64,000 bases of DNA from contig NZ_BEYR01000001.1 in the NCBI RefSeq assembly GCF_002933815.1, positions 1,778,691 through 1,842,690 on the forward strand. Reading direction: 5' to 3'. This DNA comes from Sphingobacterium sp. HMA12 (GTDB lineage: Bacteria; Bacteroidota; Bacteroidia; Sphingobacteriales; Sphingobacteriaceae). A program made the position numbers and the translations under genes. This document shows positions 19,120 through 27,531 of the stretch, piece by piece (position 1 is the first letter of the stretch; the number at the start of each line of letters is the position of its first letter). The notes under the pieces were generated by a model. It did not search any database. It was not told the origin of the DNA and was given only the letters and a program-made list of their open reading frames with translations.

Positions 19120-22100
19120 TTAAAATGTAATTTGTGCACCTAAACTCCATGTTTTAGAAGGCACCATCATTAAATTATCATAGGAATAATCTGGATCCAA
19201 TCCTTCTTTGTTTGCACGCCATAATATTCCTAAGTTACTTGCCGACAAAAAAACTTTGAACCTCTCAAAAGGCATTCGGGATCTTCCCTTAGAGAAATCG
19301 TAAGCGAAATTCAGATATTGAAGCCTGATATGATCTCCCTTTAAAACGAATGGTTCAGCAAATTGATAAAAGGCTTCGGATTGAACGGAAGCTGGATAGG
19401 TTAAAGCTGGGATATCGGTCCTCATCTCATCACCAGGTTCTTTCCATCTTTTTGAATAATCGGAGTGTCCATTCCAATTTGTGTACAAAGAATTATATGA
19501 GATCGTCGGTTTTCTAAAGAAGTACTTTAATTTATATTGAATCCTCACCGCTAGGGAAAAGCCCTTAAAATAAAAGCTGTTTCCAACTGAGCCAAACATT
19601 GTTGGGTTAACAGCCCCATGATAAATAAGGTCACTTGCAGCAGTTCCAGATCCGGTGATTTCACTGTATGCTGTACTAACTTCGCCTTTGAGATAACCTC
19701 TTGGCGCACCAGTCAGAGGATCGAGTCCAGCCCATTTATAAGATAACATTGAGTAGACAGGTTTTCCAACTATGCCGGTAACAGTAGGAATGACCAACAT
19801 AAAATTACTTCCTCTATCAGAAGGGAGATAATAGCTGACTACTTCATCTCGATTTGTACTAAAATTAAACTCTGTCCTCCATTTAAAAGATTTGTCAATA
19901 TTGATAGTATTTAGAACGAAATCCCATCCGGATCCTTTTATTTCTGCTGCATTTTTGACTACTGATGTTCCAATTCCACCTGAGTAATCTATTGGAACAT
20001 TGGCAAAAAGATCATTGGAGTTTTTCCGATAATATTCTACTGATCCTGATAATCGATTATTTTTTGAACCGAAATCTAATCCTATATTCAGCATAGCCGT
20101 CGTTTCCCACTTTAATTCGGGATTCGCATATCTATCAAAACTAGCATACGGTGATTGAGTATAAACGGAATTACCTCGATATCGAATTGTTGTAACAGCA
20201 GCGAGCGACGGGTGAATATTTCCGCTACGACCATATGTTAACCGTGCCTTTAGGTAAGGAATAGTCTTCCCAATAAAGCTTTCTCTATACATCCGTTCAT
20301 CAGAGATCAACCAGCTCACACCTGATGACCAAAGTGGATTCCAGCGGTCATTGGTTTTAAAACCAAAAAGATTTGAAGCATCTCTTCGGGCACTGGCTGA
20401 AAGTGTATACTTATTCTTAAAGGTATAAGCAGCATTCCCATACACAGACAAAAACCGAGTAACCTTTTCATTCGAGGAGATACCATTATCAATGAAAAGG
20501 GATGCTCCTGTTATCAGGTTGGGATAGGCTGTAGTAAAGTCCACAACTCCAGATGTCATTGTATTGGAATCAAAGCCATAACTTCTGCTCCCATGCCCTG
20601 AAGACGTTGATTGCCTTAATTCAGTACCCAATATTGCATTTATAAGGTGATTCCCGGATTTCTTGTCAAAACTCACCTGCCCTCTGGTATTATGGAAAAC
20701 CATAGTACCATCCTGATAGTCAACAATACCGCCTTCAGGGACTTTTCTTAACATATTTCCCTGAGCATCAAATTGAGTAAAACCATTAATAAAATCTCGA
20801 ACAAAATAGCTTTCGTCACTCCGATAGTAATTCATCGAACTCCCCTGCCTTTGGTATTGATACAAAAGATCAGCTTTGAACCATTTCAGAAATTTATAAT
20901 TTAATGAAACATTTGCAAGAATATCCAAAACTTCGCCCTTCTGTTCGTTTGATTTGTAATCTTCTAATGGATAATATTTCCAGTCCAATAATTTGCCATT
21001 TCCGAATGTATCAATATAGCTGTAACGCCAATCTTTAGGAATAGCAAGAGAATTGCCCTGAGCATCTGCCAACATAGCATAAGGATACAAAAACCCTCCT
21101 TTGGAACTAATTTGTCCTATTCCTTGCCGTCCGCTATGGTTTTCGCTTTTTGTAAGAGTTAAGTTAGAGCTTAAGCTCAGATTGTCCGTAAGGATGATAG
21201 TATTCTGAAGCCTTAAATTAATACGCTTATACTTATTTCCAAGATTGTCCAAATTGATGTCGTTACCGATAAAGGACTTCCATCCCATTTTAGACGTCCC
21301 TCCATTCATGCTAATAGCATATTGCTGGTTTACACCTTTTTTATAAATGTATTTATCAAAGTCATCCCTTACATCATGCTGTTTTAATAGCTCTATCGTA
21401 TTATCAATTTCCTGTATTTCCGTTGGACTGGCCGCACCCCTTTTAATCAATAATTCAATGACCGGAGATAGCACTGGTTTGTTGCTCGAGCTAATATCAT
21501 TCTCATAATAACCGTTGGAAAAAAGCATTTTTTCCACATCAATAAAATCAGAAGAGCTCATCTGTTGTTTATTGTACAAGTCTGGCTTATCTATTACCGA
21601 TGTGTTTAGCATCAAATCGATCTTCAACGGCTGATTTAATTTCCTTTTTTTTGTAGTAATTACAATAACACCATTTGCAGCCTTTGCTCCCCATATTGAG
21701 GCAGCTGCTGCATCTTTAAGAACTGTAATATTCTCAATATCATTGGGATTCAGATTATTAATATCTCCTTCGTAAGGAAAATTATCTAGCACAATAAGAG
21801 GAGAATTCATCGATGGCTGTAAGGTACTGAGCCCACGAATGCTCAGTCTTGGAGTTGAGCTTGTACTCCTATCAAATACCAGCCCATTTACCGTACCATC
21901 TAATTTCCTTATAATATCAGTGGAAATCTGCTCATCAAGCTTCTTACTATCTATCCAAGAAAAAGACCCTGTAATTCTTTCCTTCGGTAAAGTTTGATAC
22001 CCTGTTGAAACATTTACATCAACCACATCAAGCTTTGTATTAGCTTCCTGTAAACGAAGGATAATCTGTTTATCTTTCAAATTAGAGACACCAATAATCG

Positions 22101-22371
22101 TATCCAATTTGGCAAAACCTACCGCAGAAACTTTTATTACAATATCATCAGACTTATTGATCTTTAAAAGAAATCTACCTTCGTTGTCTGAGTTTAAAAA
22201 AATACTTTTTTTCCCATTCCGAACATCGACGTTAATAGACTCCATTGGTTTTCCTGTACTTGCATTAAGTATCCTTCCAATTATAGCGTCTTGTGCTTTA
22301 ACTTCAAATGCACAGAAAAAAATGGAAAAGAAAACTAACAATACGAGGTATATTAAAATGCTACTTTTCAT
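19120..22371 (-). CDS. SusC/RagA-family TonB-linked outer-membrane transporter (cargo)
   Basis: A 1083-residue importer powered by TonB. It has a signal peptide (1-26, ending VKAQ), a carboxypeptidase-regulatory-like beta-sandwich (about 28-115) and a plug domain with the SusC hallmark LKDAAAASIWGAKAANG near residues 215-235. A 22-strand barrel follows and ends in the terminal phenylalanine of AQITF. No STN domain is present, so signalling through FecR/sigma is unlikely. It starts 10 bases after the thioredoxin-like gene ends and is followed by SusD. The imported substrate is unknown; no glycan enzymes are nearby. Confidence 0.92.
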   Translation of the reverse strand: MKSSILIYLVLLVFFSIFFCAFEVKAQDAIIGRILNASTGKPMESINVDVRNGKKSIFLNSDNEGRFLLKINKSDDIVIKVSAVGFAKLDTIIGVSNLKDKQIILRLQEANTKLDVVDVNVSTGYQTLPKERITGSFSWIDSKKLDEQISTDIIRKLDGTVNGLVFDRSTSSTPRLSIRGLSTLQPSMNSPLIVLDNFPYEGDINNLNPNDIENITVLKDAAAASIWGAKAANGVIVITTKKRKLNQPLKIDLMLNTSVIDKPDLYNKQQMSSSDFIDVEKMLFSNGYYENDISSSNKPVLSPVIELLIKRGAASPTEIQEIDNTIELLKQHDVRDDFDKYIYKKGVNQQYAISMNGGTSKMGWKSFIGNDINLDNLGNKYKRINLRLQNTIILTDNLSLSSNLTLTKSENHSGRQGIGQISSKGGFLYPYAMLADAQGNSLAIPKDWRYSYIDTFGNGKLLDWKYYPLEDYKSNEQKGEVLDILANVSLNYKFLKWFKADLLYQYQRQGSSMNYYRSDESYFVRDFINGFTQFDAQGNMLRKVPEGGIVDYQDGTMVFHNTRGQVSFDKKSGNHLINAILGTELRQSTSSGHGSRSYGFDSNTMTSGVVDFTTAYPNLITGASLFIDNGISSNEKVTRFLSVYGNAAYTFKNKYTLSASARRDASNLFGFKTNDRWNPLWSSGVSWLISDERMYRESFIGKTIPYLKARLTYGRSGNIHPSLAAVTTIRYRGNSVYTQSPYASFDRYANPELKWETTAMLNIGLDFGSKNNRLSGSVEYYRKNSNDLFANVPIDYSGGIGTSVVKNAAEIKGSGWDFVLNTINIDKSFKWRTEFNFSTNRDEVVSYYLPSDRGSNFMLVIPTVTGIVGKPVYSMLSYKWAGLDPLTGAPRGYLKGEVSTAYSEITGSGTAASDLIYHGAVNPTMFGSVGNSFYFKGFSLAVRIQYKLKYFFRKPTISYNSLYTNWNGHSDYSKRWKEPGDEMRTDIPALTYPASVQSEAFYQFAEPFVLKGDHIRLQYLNFAYDFSKGRSRMPFERFKVFLSASNLGILWRANKEGLDPDYSYDNLMMVPSKTWSLGAQITF

Positions 22372-22381
22372 AATGATAATT

Positions 22382-23599
22382 CTATTTTTGGTCGTCCTTG
22401 ATTATTAAAATAAATTTTTCACGATCTCCCTCCTTCAACTTCTCTATTATACCTTCATATGGTGTAGAGTCATTAATGAGTGATAAAATATGATCATATA
22501 GCTCTGAAGATTTATTAAGGGGCATAATCACATCATAACTATAGAGATTCGCCTCTTCCCACTCATATTTCAATGCCTGCCTATTCGGATTTTTAATATT
22601 CACACCCATTTGCTCAAAATCCAGCAGTTGAGGATTTTTAACATCAAGAACTATATCGGTCGTCATATTGAACATTACTCCTTTCTGCCTTAGAATTTCA
22701 GTGACGATTGTAGCGTAGATAGCTTTTAGTGTTGCGTTCGTATAGCATCGTCCATAAACCCTTCCGTTAAGGGTTCTTTCAAAAAAACGATGTGTATATT
22801 CGGGCCGTACCCCTTTGATAAATACTGAATACTGCTTAAGTCCCAGATCATCTAAATCGTTAGATAATAGAAGTGCGCTAGTGCGAATCACATCCCTCGC
22901 CATTACTAAATTTGTAGTATTAGAACTGTCCAGCATACGGTTTATGTTAGCAGATGTGACCTGGCGGGCACCAGTTATCGAACGGACTCTTCCATCCGAT
23001 GAGATCCATACGTAATGGGGTAAAGAATTATGGGGAAAATACTCTTTCATCTTAACATCCCCCACAATTGAGAATATATCCAATGAATCTGTAATATAGT
23101 TTGACTTTATAAAACTTACAGTTTTCTCAGAAGATTCATAGGTGACAGGTACAAATACAATTCCTGCATTTTCTAGTTCCAACTTATGAGTTCTAGGCAT
23201 ATTAACTATACAGGAACCGCACCAAGTAGCCCAGAAATCGAGTATTATCAACTTTTTATTCTTATAATTTTTCAGTTTTATAACTTCTCTTTTCGAAGGA
23301 TAATTCACAACTTTTAATGGTAGATCCCACAATTCTTCAGGAATTAAATCGCCTACCTCTAAAGGTTTAACATGTGTTGTTGATTTTGTAACTGAAATAG
23401 CTTCACAGAAAGGAAAAATTAAAATAAAAAATAAACAAAGGAAACGTATAAATATTTGATCAACATTATTTTTCAAAGGTTTTATCAAATAAGGTAACTG
23501 TTGTAATTTTAAAATTAAACTGTTATTAGTCAATCTCTTTAAGAGGAAGGTTCTCAGAAACTGTTCCCAGAAGGAAATATTAAGGTTCACAATTTTCAT
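22382..23599 (-). CDS. Thioredoxin-like (TlpA-type) protein in SusC operon
   Basis: A 405-residue protein with a membrane segment or late signal peptide (about residues 50-68, FLCLFFILIFPFCEA) and a thioredoxin-fold domain whose active site is WATWCGSC (C127, C130). A C-terminal domain of about 180 residues has no family I recognise. The domain order (leader, TlpA-like, unknown) fits envelope thiol oxidoreductases that Bacteroidota often encode beside SusC/SusD. The long N-terminal stretch before the hydrophobic segment is unusual and the true start may be internal. It probably helps disulfide chemistry in the envelope. Confidence 0.8.
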   Translation of the reverse strand: MKIVNLNISFWEQFLRTFLLKRLTNNSLILKLQQLPYLIKPLKNNVDQIFIRFLCLFFILIFPFCEAISVTKSTTHVKPLEVGDLIPEELWDLPLKVVNYPSKREVIKLKNYKNKKLIILDFWATWCGSCIVNMPRTHKLELENAGIVFVPVTYESSEKTVSFIKSNYITDSLDIFSIVGDVKMKEYFPHNSLPHYVWISSDGRVRSITGARQVTSANINRMLDSSNTTNLVMARDVIRTSALLLSNDLDDLGLKQYSVFIKGVRPEYTHRFFERTLNGRVYGRCYTNATLKAIYATIVTEILRQKGVMFNMTTDIVLDVKNPQLLDFEQMGVNIKNPNRQALKYEWEEANLYSYDVIMPLNKSSELYDHILSLINDSTPYEGIIEKLKEGDREKFILIIKDDQK

Positions 23600-23618
23600 T
23601 GTATAATTGTTAGGTCAG

Positions 23619-23987
23619 TTAAATAGATTTAAAAAAATCAAAGATTATTCTGCTCCGCTTGAATTCCACCTCACTTGCTACATTGTTCGCAATTGATAAT
23701 TCAATGTCTTTTAATTCCAATTTCCTCAAATGGGCGACGTAGTAAGCTATAGCAGTACGAATTAACGCAAGGAGGAATTCTTGAATACGCTCTCTTTCCA
23801 AACCAAATTTTAAATTTTTAACATCTTCAGCAATTAAAATGGAAAGATCTAGTAAATATTGATGGATACTTTCCAAATCATAATTATCCCAGAAATTTAG
23901 TATATCAGAAATAGGATCATAATCTTCCTTATGAATATTATAAAATAGTAAATCGGCAGCGAGCAAATTGGCGTAAAGAGGATGCAT
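23619..23987 (-). CDS. Hypothetical helical protein, first gene of cargo operon
   Basis: A 122-residue protein with no signal peptide, rich in Leu, Ile and charged residues and probably all-helical (for example LALIRTAIAYYVAHLRKL). I do not recognise its family. It begins the operon 19 bases before the thioredoxin-like gene, and spacing throughout the operon is tight. Its steady position beside a SusC transporter suggests a regulatory or adaptor role, but nothing in the sequence proves this. Confidence 0.55.
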   Translation of the reverse strand: MHPLYANLLAADLLFYNIHKEDYDPISDILNFWDNYDLESIHQYLLDLSILIAEDVKNLKFGLERERIQEFLLALIRTAIAYYVAHLRKLELKDIELSIANNVASEVEFKRSRIIFDFFKSI

Positions 23988-24241
23988 ATTTTTGATTGAT
24001 AATGCTCAAATAGCTCATTTCAAATCTCTATCGAACTGATATCAGATTCAAAAAATTTGCTGAATTAATCGAGCCAAAAACAATAAATTCAATTCATCAA
24101 TGTATGATTGCATTAAACGGAAAATAAAAGGTCAACATTGGGACATGCAATCGATAAGGAGCCACATTGTGGCAAGAATAATCATCTATTCAGGAGCTTT
24201 GAAAAGATTTTTTAGAAGTGATTTTTTTAGGTACATATCTT

Positions 24242-24440
24242 GCTTTATTTAAATGAAATAAAGCGAGGAGAAAAGAAGAACGGCATAGTTCTCTACTCGC
24301 CCCCTCCCCAGCCAGGATCGGAAAGACGAGCGAGCTACCTATGCCGCAAATCAAATATATTAAAAATATAATTGCACGACTATAGGAGCGCCACTCGCTG
24401 CATCCTATTTCCGAATTTTGGCTGGGGAGAGTCGGATGCA
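24242..24440 (-). other. Structured, possibly RNA-encoding element
   Basis: Several complementary segments lie in about 200 bases: GCTTTATTT/AAATAAAGC (24242-24250 with 24256-24264), CGGCATAG/CTATGCCG (24281-24288 with 24339-24346) and TCCCCAGCC/GGCTGGGGA (24305-24313 with 24420-24428, extendable by G-U pairs on the minus strand). The second and third cannot both form without interlocking. An 83-codon minus-strand frame crosses it, but its sequence looks like a by-product of the repeats. It could be a leader or small RNA upstream of the cargo operon. Confidence 0.4.
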
Positions 24441-24554
24441 TTAAATATTGCTGCCACCTAGAATAATATCTAGAACTGACTATACTTGAATTATTTAATT
24501 CTATTTAGTTCATATAATTTTTAATAAACTATTTATTCAAATATAAAAATAAGA

Positions 24555-24599
24555 TTTTAAACCTCCAAATTTTGGAGGTTTAAAACATTTATTTGGAGG
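24555..24599. promoter_or_regulatory. Perfect inverted repeat plus third half-site before XRE-like gene
   Basis: A perfect 15-bp inverted repeat (24555-24569 and 24571-24585; core CCTCCAAA-T-TTTGGAGG) is followed by a further TTTGGAGG at 24592-24599, 45 bases before the start codon of the XRE-like gene. The three half-sites suit an operator for that regulator. Confidence 0.55.
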
Positions 24600-24643
24600 C
24601 TGTAAATTGCGTATCAATAATTTTTCCTACCTCTTTTGTATAT

Positions 24644-24991
24644 ATGGAAGAAACAATTGGAAAATATATTCAGAAAAATTTAAGATTCAAGGGTATTTCA
24701 AATAAAGACGCAGGTGAATCTATTGGACTTTCTGAGTCTGCTTTTGAAAAATTCCTGACTAAAGATGACATTTTGGTTAGCAGACTATTCAAACTTTCAC
24801 AATTTGCAGAAATTAATTTTATAAAATATTATCAAGATAAAGAGCCTCTAAAAGCATTTATACAAGGAGAAATTAATGATATAAGTCAGAAACTTGACTT
24901 TGCCGAGATACTATTAAAGAAAAATGATTTAATAATTGAAAATCAAGTAAAATATATAAAAGAGCTAGAAGAAAAGCTTAAAAATAAATAA
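24644..24991 (+). CDS. Small XRE-like DNA-binding protein
   Basis: A 115-residue cytoplasmic protein. Residues about 5-55 read as a Cro/C1-type helix-turn-helix (GISNKDAGESIGLSESAFEK), and the last 40 residues form a probable coiled coil (IIENQVKYIKELEEKLKNK) for dimerisation. I start it at MEETIGKY, as the 17 codons upstream do not look like coding sequence. It is divergent from the cargo operon and lies directly before the LuxR gene. The repeats at 24555-24599 are its likely operator. Confidence 0.65.
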   Translation: MEETIGKYIQKNLRFKGISNKDAGESIGLSESAFEKFLTKDDILVSRLFKLSQFAEINFIKYYQDKEPLKAFIQGEINDISQKLDFAEILLKKNDLIIENQVKYIKELEEKLKNK

Positions 24992-25052
24992 GTAGAAATT
25001 TATTTGCTTTACAACCCGTACCTAAGCATGTCTCGACCCCAATTCACATGTT

Positions 25053-25967
25053 ATGCAAATAGGTTGTACAGAAATACATCCCGGTTTACTGGGAGTAGTT
25101 GTTATTCAATTTATGTTGCTCGGAGCTCAGGGTCTATACTACTTAGAACGCCCTAAAGAAAGAGACCGGCTAGGGAAACTTATATATTTCGCATTAGTAG
25201 TCCTATTCAATATAATCATTGGATCTCTTCCAAATCATTATATTGAGACTCCCTTGTTTATTACAAACATCTTGCGAACTAGCTTTAATTATATTGTTGC
25301 TTATTATTTTCCTATCGTTTATTTACTTAACGAAAATAGTAAGTGGAAAAAAGAAATTCTTATTTCATTTACACTGCCCTTTCCTTTTTATTTCATTGCC
25401 CTATCTGGCATCTTTAAAGATTTAGAATCCGTGCACCGATATACAATGTTGTTATTAAGCTTAAATAATTTAAGCCTTCTTTTTCTGCTAAAAAAGCTGA
25501 AAGGAAAAAATTCCATAGATAACTCCAATAAAGAATATACTCAAGAAGAATCTTTATCAATTACAACAATTATAATTGGATGTCTTCTATACTCAATCAC
25601 CCATTTTAATTTGGGAATAAGTGTTGAAACTATTTTCATAAATCTGGGCCCAATAATTCTGAATATTTTCTTGCTATCTAATTGGATAAAAAGTAAGCGG
25701 CTAGAATATGAACAATTACAAAATTGTTACTCCTCGATATTCGATCAGAAGCTGATCATTAATAATTGTCAATACTTTGCGCTGTCTGAAAGAGAAACGG
25801 AAATAGTCACCTTACTCTTTCATGGACTCAAGAGGCAACAGATCGCTGAAAAGCTATTCATTTCAATACGTACCGTAGATAAACATATCGAAAGGATATT
25901 CCTAAAAACAGGCGTTTCTTCCAGAGAACGCCTAATGGAAAAGCTGAGGTTTATAAATAAGCTATAA
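25053..25967 (+). CDS. Membrane-anchored LuxR-type regulator
   Basis: A 304-residue protein. About six hydrophobic helices fill residues 8-215, including VVVIQFMLLGAQGL and IIIGCLLYSI. A C-terminal LuxR/GerE helix-turn-helix follows (LSERETEIVTLL, then RQQIAEKLFISIRTVDKHIE). Bacteroidota have many such membrane-bound LuxR proteins, thought to sense envelope signals; no response-regulator receiver domain is present. It lies between the XRE-like gene and rteC, so it may belong to the regulatory set of the element. Confidence 0.82.
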   Translation: MQIGCTEIHPGLLGVVVIQFMLLGAQGLYYLERPKERDRLGKLIYFALVVLFNIIIGSLPNHYIETPLFITNILRTSFNYIVAYYFPIVYLLNENSKWKKEILISFTLPFPFYFIALSGIFKDLESVHRYTMLLLSLNNLSLLFLLKKLKGKNSIDNSNKEYTQEESLSITTIIIGCLLYSITHFNLGISVETIFINLGPIILNIFLLSNWIKSKRLEYEQLQNCYSSIFDQKLIINNCQYFALSERETEIVTLLFHGLKRQQIAEKLFISIRTVDKHIERIFLKTGVSSRERLMEKLRFINKL

Positions 25968-25991
25968 AACTTTCATTTTTCTTCATTACGC

Positions 25992-26021
25992 ATGTTTTAC
26001 GTACACAATTACGTAAAACAT
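25992..26021. promoter_or_regulatory. 12-bp perfect inverted repeat upstream of rteC
   Basis: ATGTTTTACGTA (25992-26003) and its exact complement (26010-26021) are separated by 6 bases. The lack of GC-rich core and T-tail argues against a terminator, so an operator 73 bases upstream of rteC is more likely. Confidence 0.5.
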
Positions 26022-26094
26022 ACGCTATGTAATTTCTTCTTTTGATCATATTTTCGATTAAAAAACCAACAAGTTAGTTAATCAGAGATAGAAT

Positions 26095-26955
26095 ATGATA
26101 CCAAAGGAATTCGATAGCCGATATTCAGTCATGACAGCACGATTTGCTGTTATTAATGGATCTCTTAATGATTCAGTTGTAAATCTGAACGACACATTGA
26201 TTATAATTAAGGAAAATCTCTCTTCTTTAAGAGATCATATCCGCACGAAATCATTTTTAAGCGATCAGGATGAGATTGACTTTTTTAAGTATACAAAACC
26301 AGCCTTTCAAGCTTGGCAACACTATTATATAGAATTATATAATATCATATCGTCTACTCCAGTTGGTACAGAAGATATGATAAGAAATTATTACGTGAAT
26401 GAAATCAATGTAATAGACCGATTCTTTAAAATTCATGCCTTCTTTTACCAGTATTATTTAAAAGATGAAAATTCAAAAGACAATATCTATTTCCTAAGGC
26501 GCTATAGATCCCTATTCCCCCCATCCGCAGAAAACTCATCTCTTGAGACAGAATTTTCCACTGAATTGGATCACTTATTTAGTATGTTTAGAGCTTATGA
26601 AATGCTAAAAGATTTTATAATTCGAAGGATCAAATTACTGATTAAGGAAACAAGCGATATTTTCATAAACACACTTTTAAAAAAAAGACAACGTTCATGG
26701 TCCGGCGACAAAGTAGATTTAGTTGAAATTGCATATGGAATTTACTACACCGCCCGTGTGAATAACGGGAAAGCTGAAATTTCAGATATTATTCATTGGC
26801 TTGAAGATAGTTTTAACGTAGATCTAAGTCAGGCGTACAGAATGTTCGTCGATATACGCCGGAGAAAAACGGTTAGTTACACCAAATATCTAGATGAGAT
26901 GCGTAATAATATTAATGCACAAATAGAAAACTCATTTAAATTTAGATCAAAATGA
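26095..26955 (+). CDS. rteC: RteC-family regulator of element excision/transfer
   Basis: A 286-residue cytoplasmic protein. The pattern FFKYTKPAFQAWQHYYIELY near residues 62-82 and the C-terminal stretch VDLVEIAYGIYYTARVNNG ... FNVDLSQAYRMF ... DIRRRKTVSY match RteC. In CTnDOT, RteC activates the excision genes in response to the RteA/RteB two-component system. No rteA/rteB is found in this window, so input may come from the XRE-like or LuxR protein upstream. A perfect inverted repeat precedes the gene, and a long non-coding stretch follows. Confidence 0.82.
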   Translation: MIPKEFDSRYSVMTARFAVINGSLNDSVVNLNDTLIIIKENLSSLRDHIRTKSFLSDQDEIDFFKYTKPAFQAWQHYYIELYNIISSTPVGTEDMIRNYYVNEINVIDRFFKIHAFFYQYYLKDENSKDNIYFLRRYRSLFPPSAENSSLETEFSTELDHLFSMFRAYEMLKDFIIRRIKLLIKETSDIFINTLLKKRQRSWSGDKVDLVEIAYGIYYTARVNNGKAEISDIIHWLEDSFNVDLSQAYRMFVDIRRRKTVSYTKYLDEMRNNINAQIENSFKFRSK

Positions 26956-27239
26956 GGTGGTAAATGATTATTATTTTGAAAATATTAAAGATTTTCCTGC
27001 GATCCCAACATACTGATATTGGTAAATTATATCCATTATAATTCACGTATTATAACACTATTTTTAGCCATAAAGCTTAAAACTCCTAAATTTCAACAAA
27101 ATTAAGTTTGCACTCATATTTCTAATCAAAATATATCCCTTCTCACATTTTCTCCCTTTCAATTTTAGAAAAAAAATAGCCGAAAAAAATCTATACCAAG
27201 TTATTCAACTTGGGAATTCCCCATGCCTACACTTGCCAA

Positions 27240-27503
27240 TTTTGCCCCATAAGGACTCGTTCTTTGACATTGGGGGAAAAAGCATTTCCACTTAACAAAC
27301 GGAAATTATCGTGCAGTCAAAAAGATATTTTTGATGAACCATAGGCAGCCGGTTTCGGCGGGTAAGTATTTACCAACGTGTGTATTCCCGAACATATAAA
27401 AAAATAGAGTGTCCACTCTCGTAGCGATACGTATCAATAAATCCAACTGTGATTACATCATTCTACATATAGTAAGGGGCAAAAGATTTGCCCCTTTTTT
27501 ATT
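27240..27503 (+). ncRNA. Candidate structured non-coding RNA or leader
   Basis: Short stems follow one another: GCCG/CGGC (27348-27351 with 27356-27359), GGTAA/TTACC (27361-27374), AGAGTG/CACTCT (27406-27411 with 27414-27419) and the palindrome GATACGTATC near 27425-27434. A rho-independent terminator ends the series 30 bases before the primase start. No open frame crosses it. This suggests either an independent small RNA or a transcription-attenuating leader of the primase-mob region. The 5' end is a guess. Confidence 0.45.
27474..27500 (+). terminator. Intrinsic terminator upstream of primase gene
   Basis: A 10-bp stem (27474-27483 with 27487-27496, core GGGGCAAA) has a 3-base loop and a T-run to 27500. 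It stands upstream of a same-strand gene rather than after one, so it must end a non-coding transcript or an attenuated leader. Confidence 0.85.
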
Positions 27504-27531
27504 TCTGAAAACATTTTAATCCTGCAACTCT

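Larger units (their letters stand above)
23988..24643. other. 656-base gap with structured element and operator repeats
   Basis: The gap lies between the divergent cargo operon and XRE-like gene and holds no convincing gene. The part at 24,242-24,440 has several nested inverted repeats (separate entry), and 24,555-24,599 has CCTCCAAA-type repeats (separate entry). The rest, including 23,988-24,240, is AT-rich with no motif I can name. Confidence 0.5.
26956..27531. other. Long non-coding region between rteC and the primase gene
   Basis: No gene is visible in these 576 bases. The left half is AT-rich and contains TAAGTTTG (27103-27110), a possible -7 promoter element. The right half (about 27240-27500) is hairpin-rich and ends in an intrinsic terminator, described separately. 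Confidence 0.55.

Noticed and set aside
24190..24441. 83-codon minus-strand open frame (MHPTLPSQN...)
   Set aside because: It runs through the hairpin-rich element, has poor coding character and a sequence shaped by inverted repeats. I treat the stretch as structured non-coding DNA.
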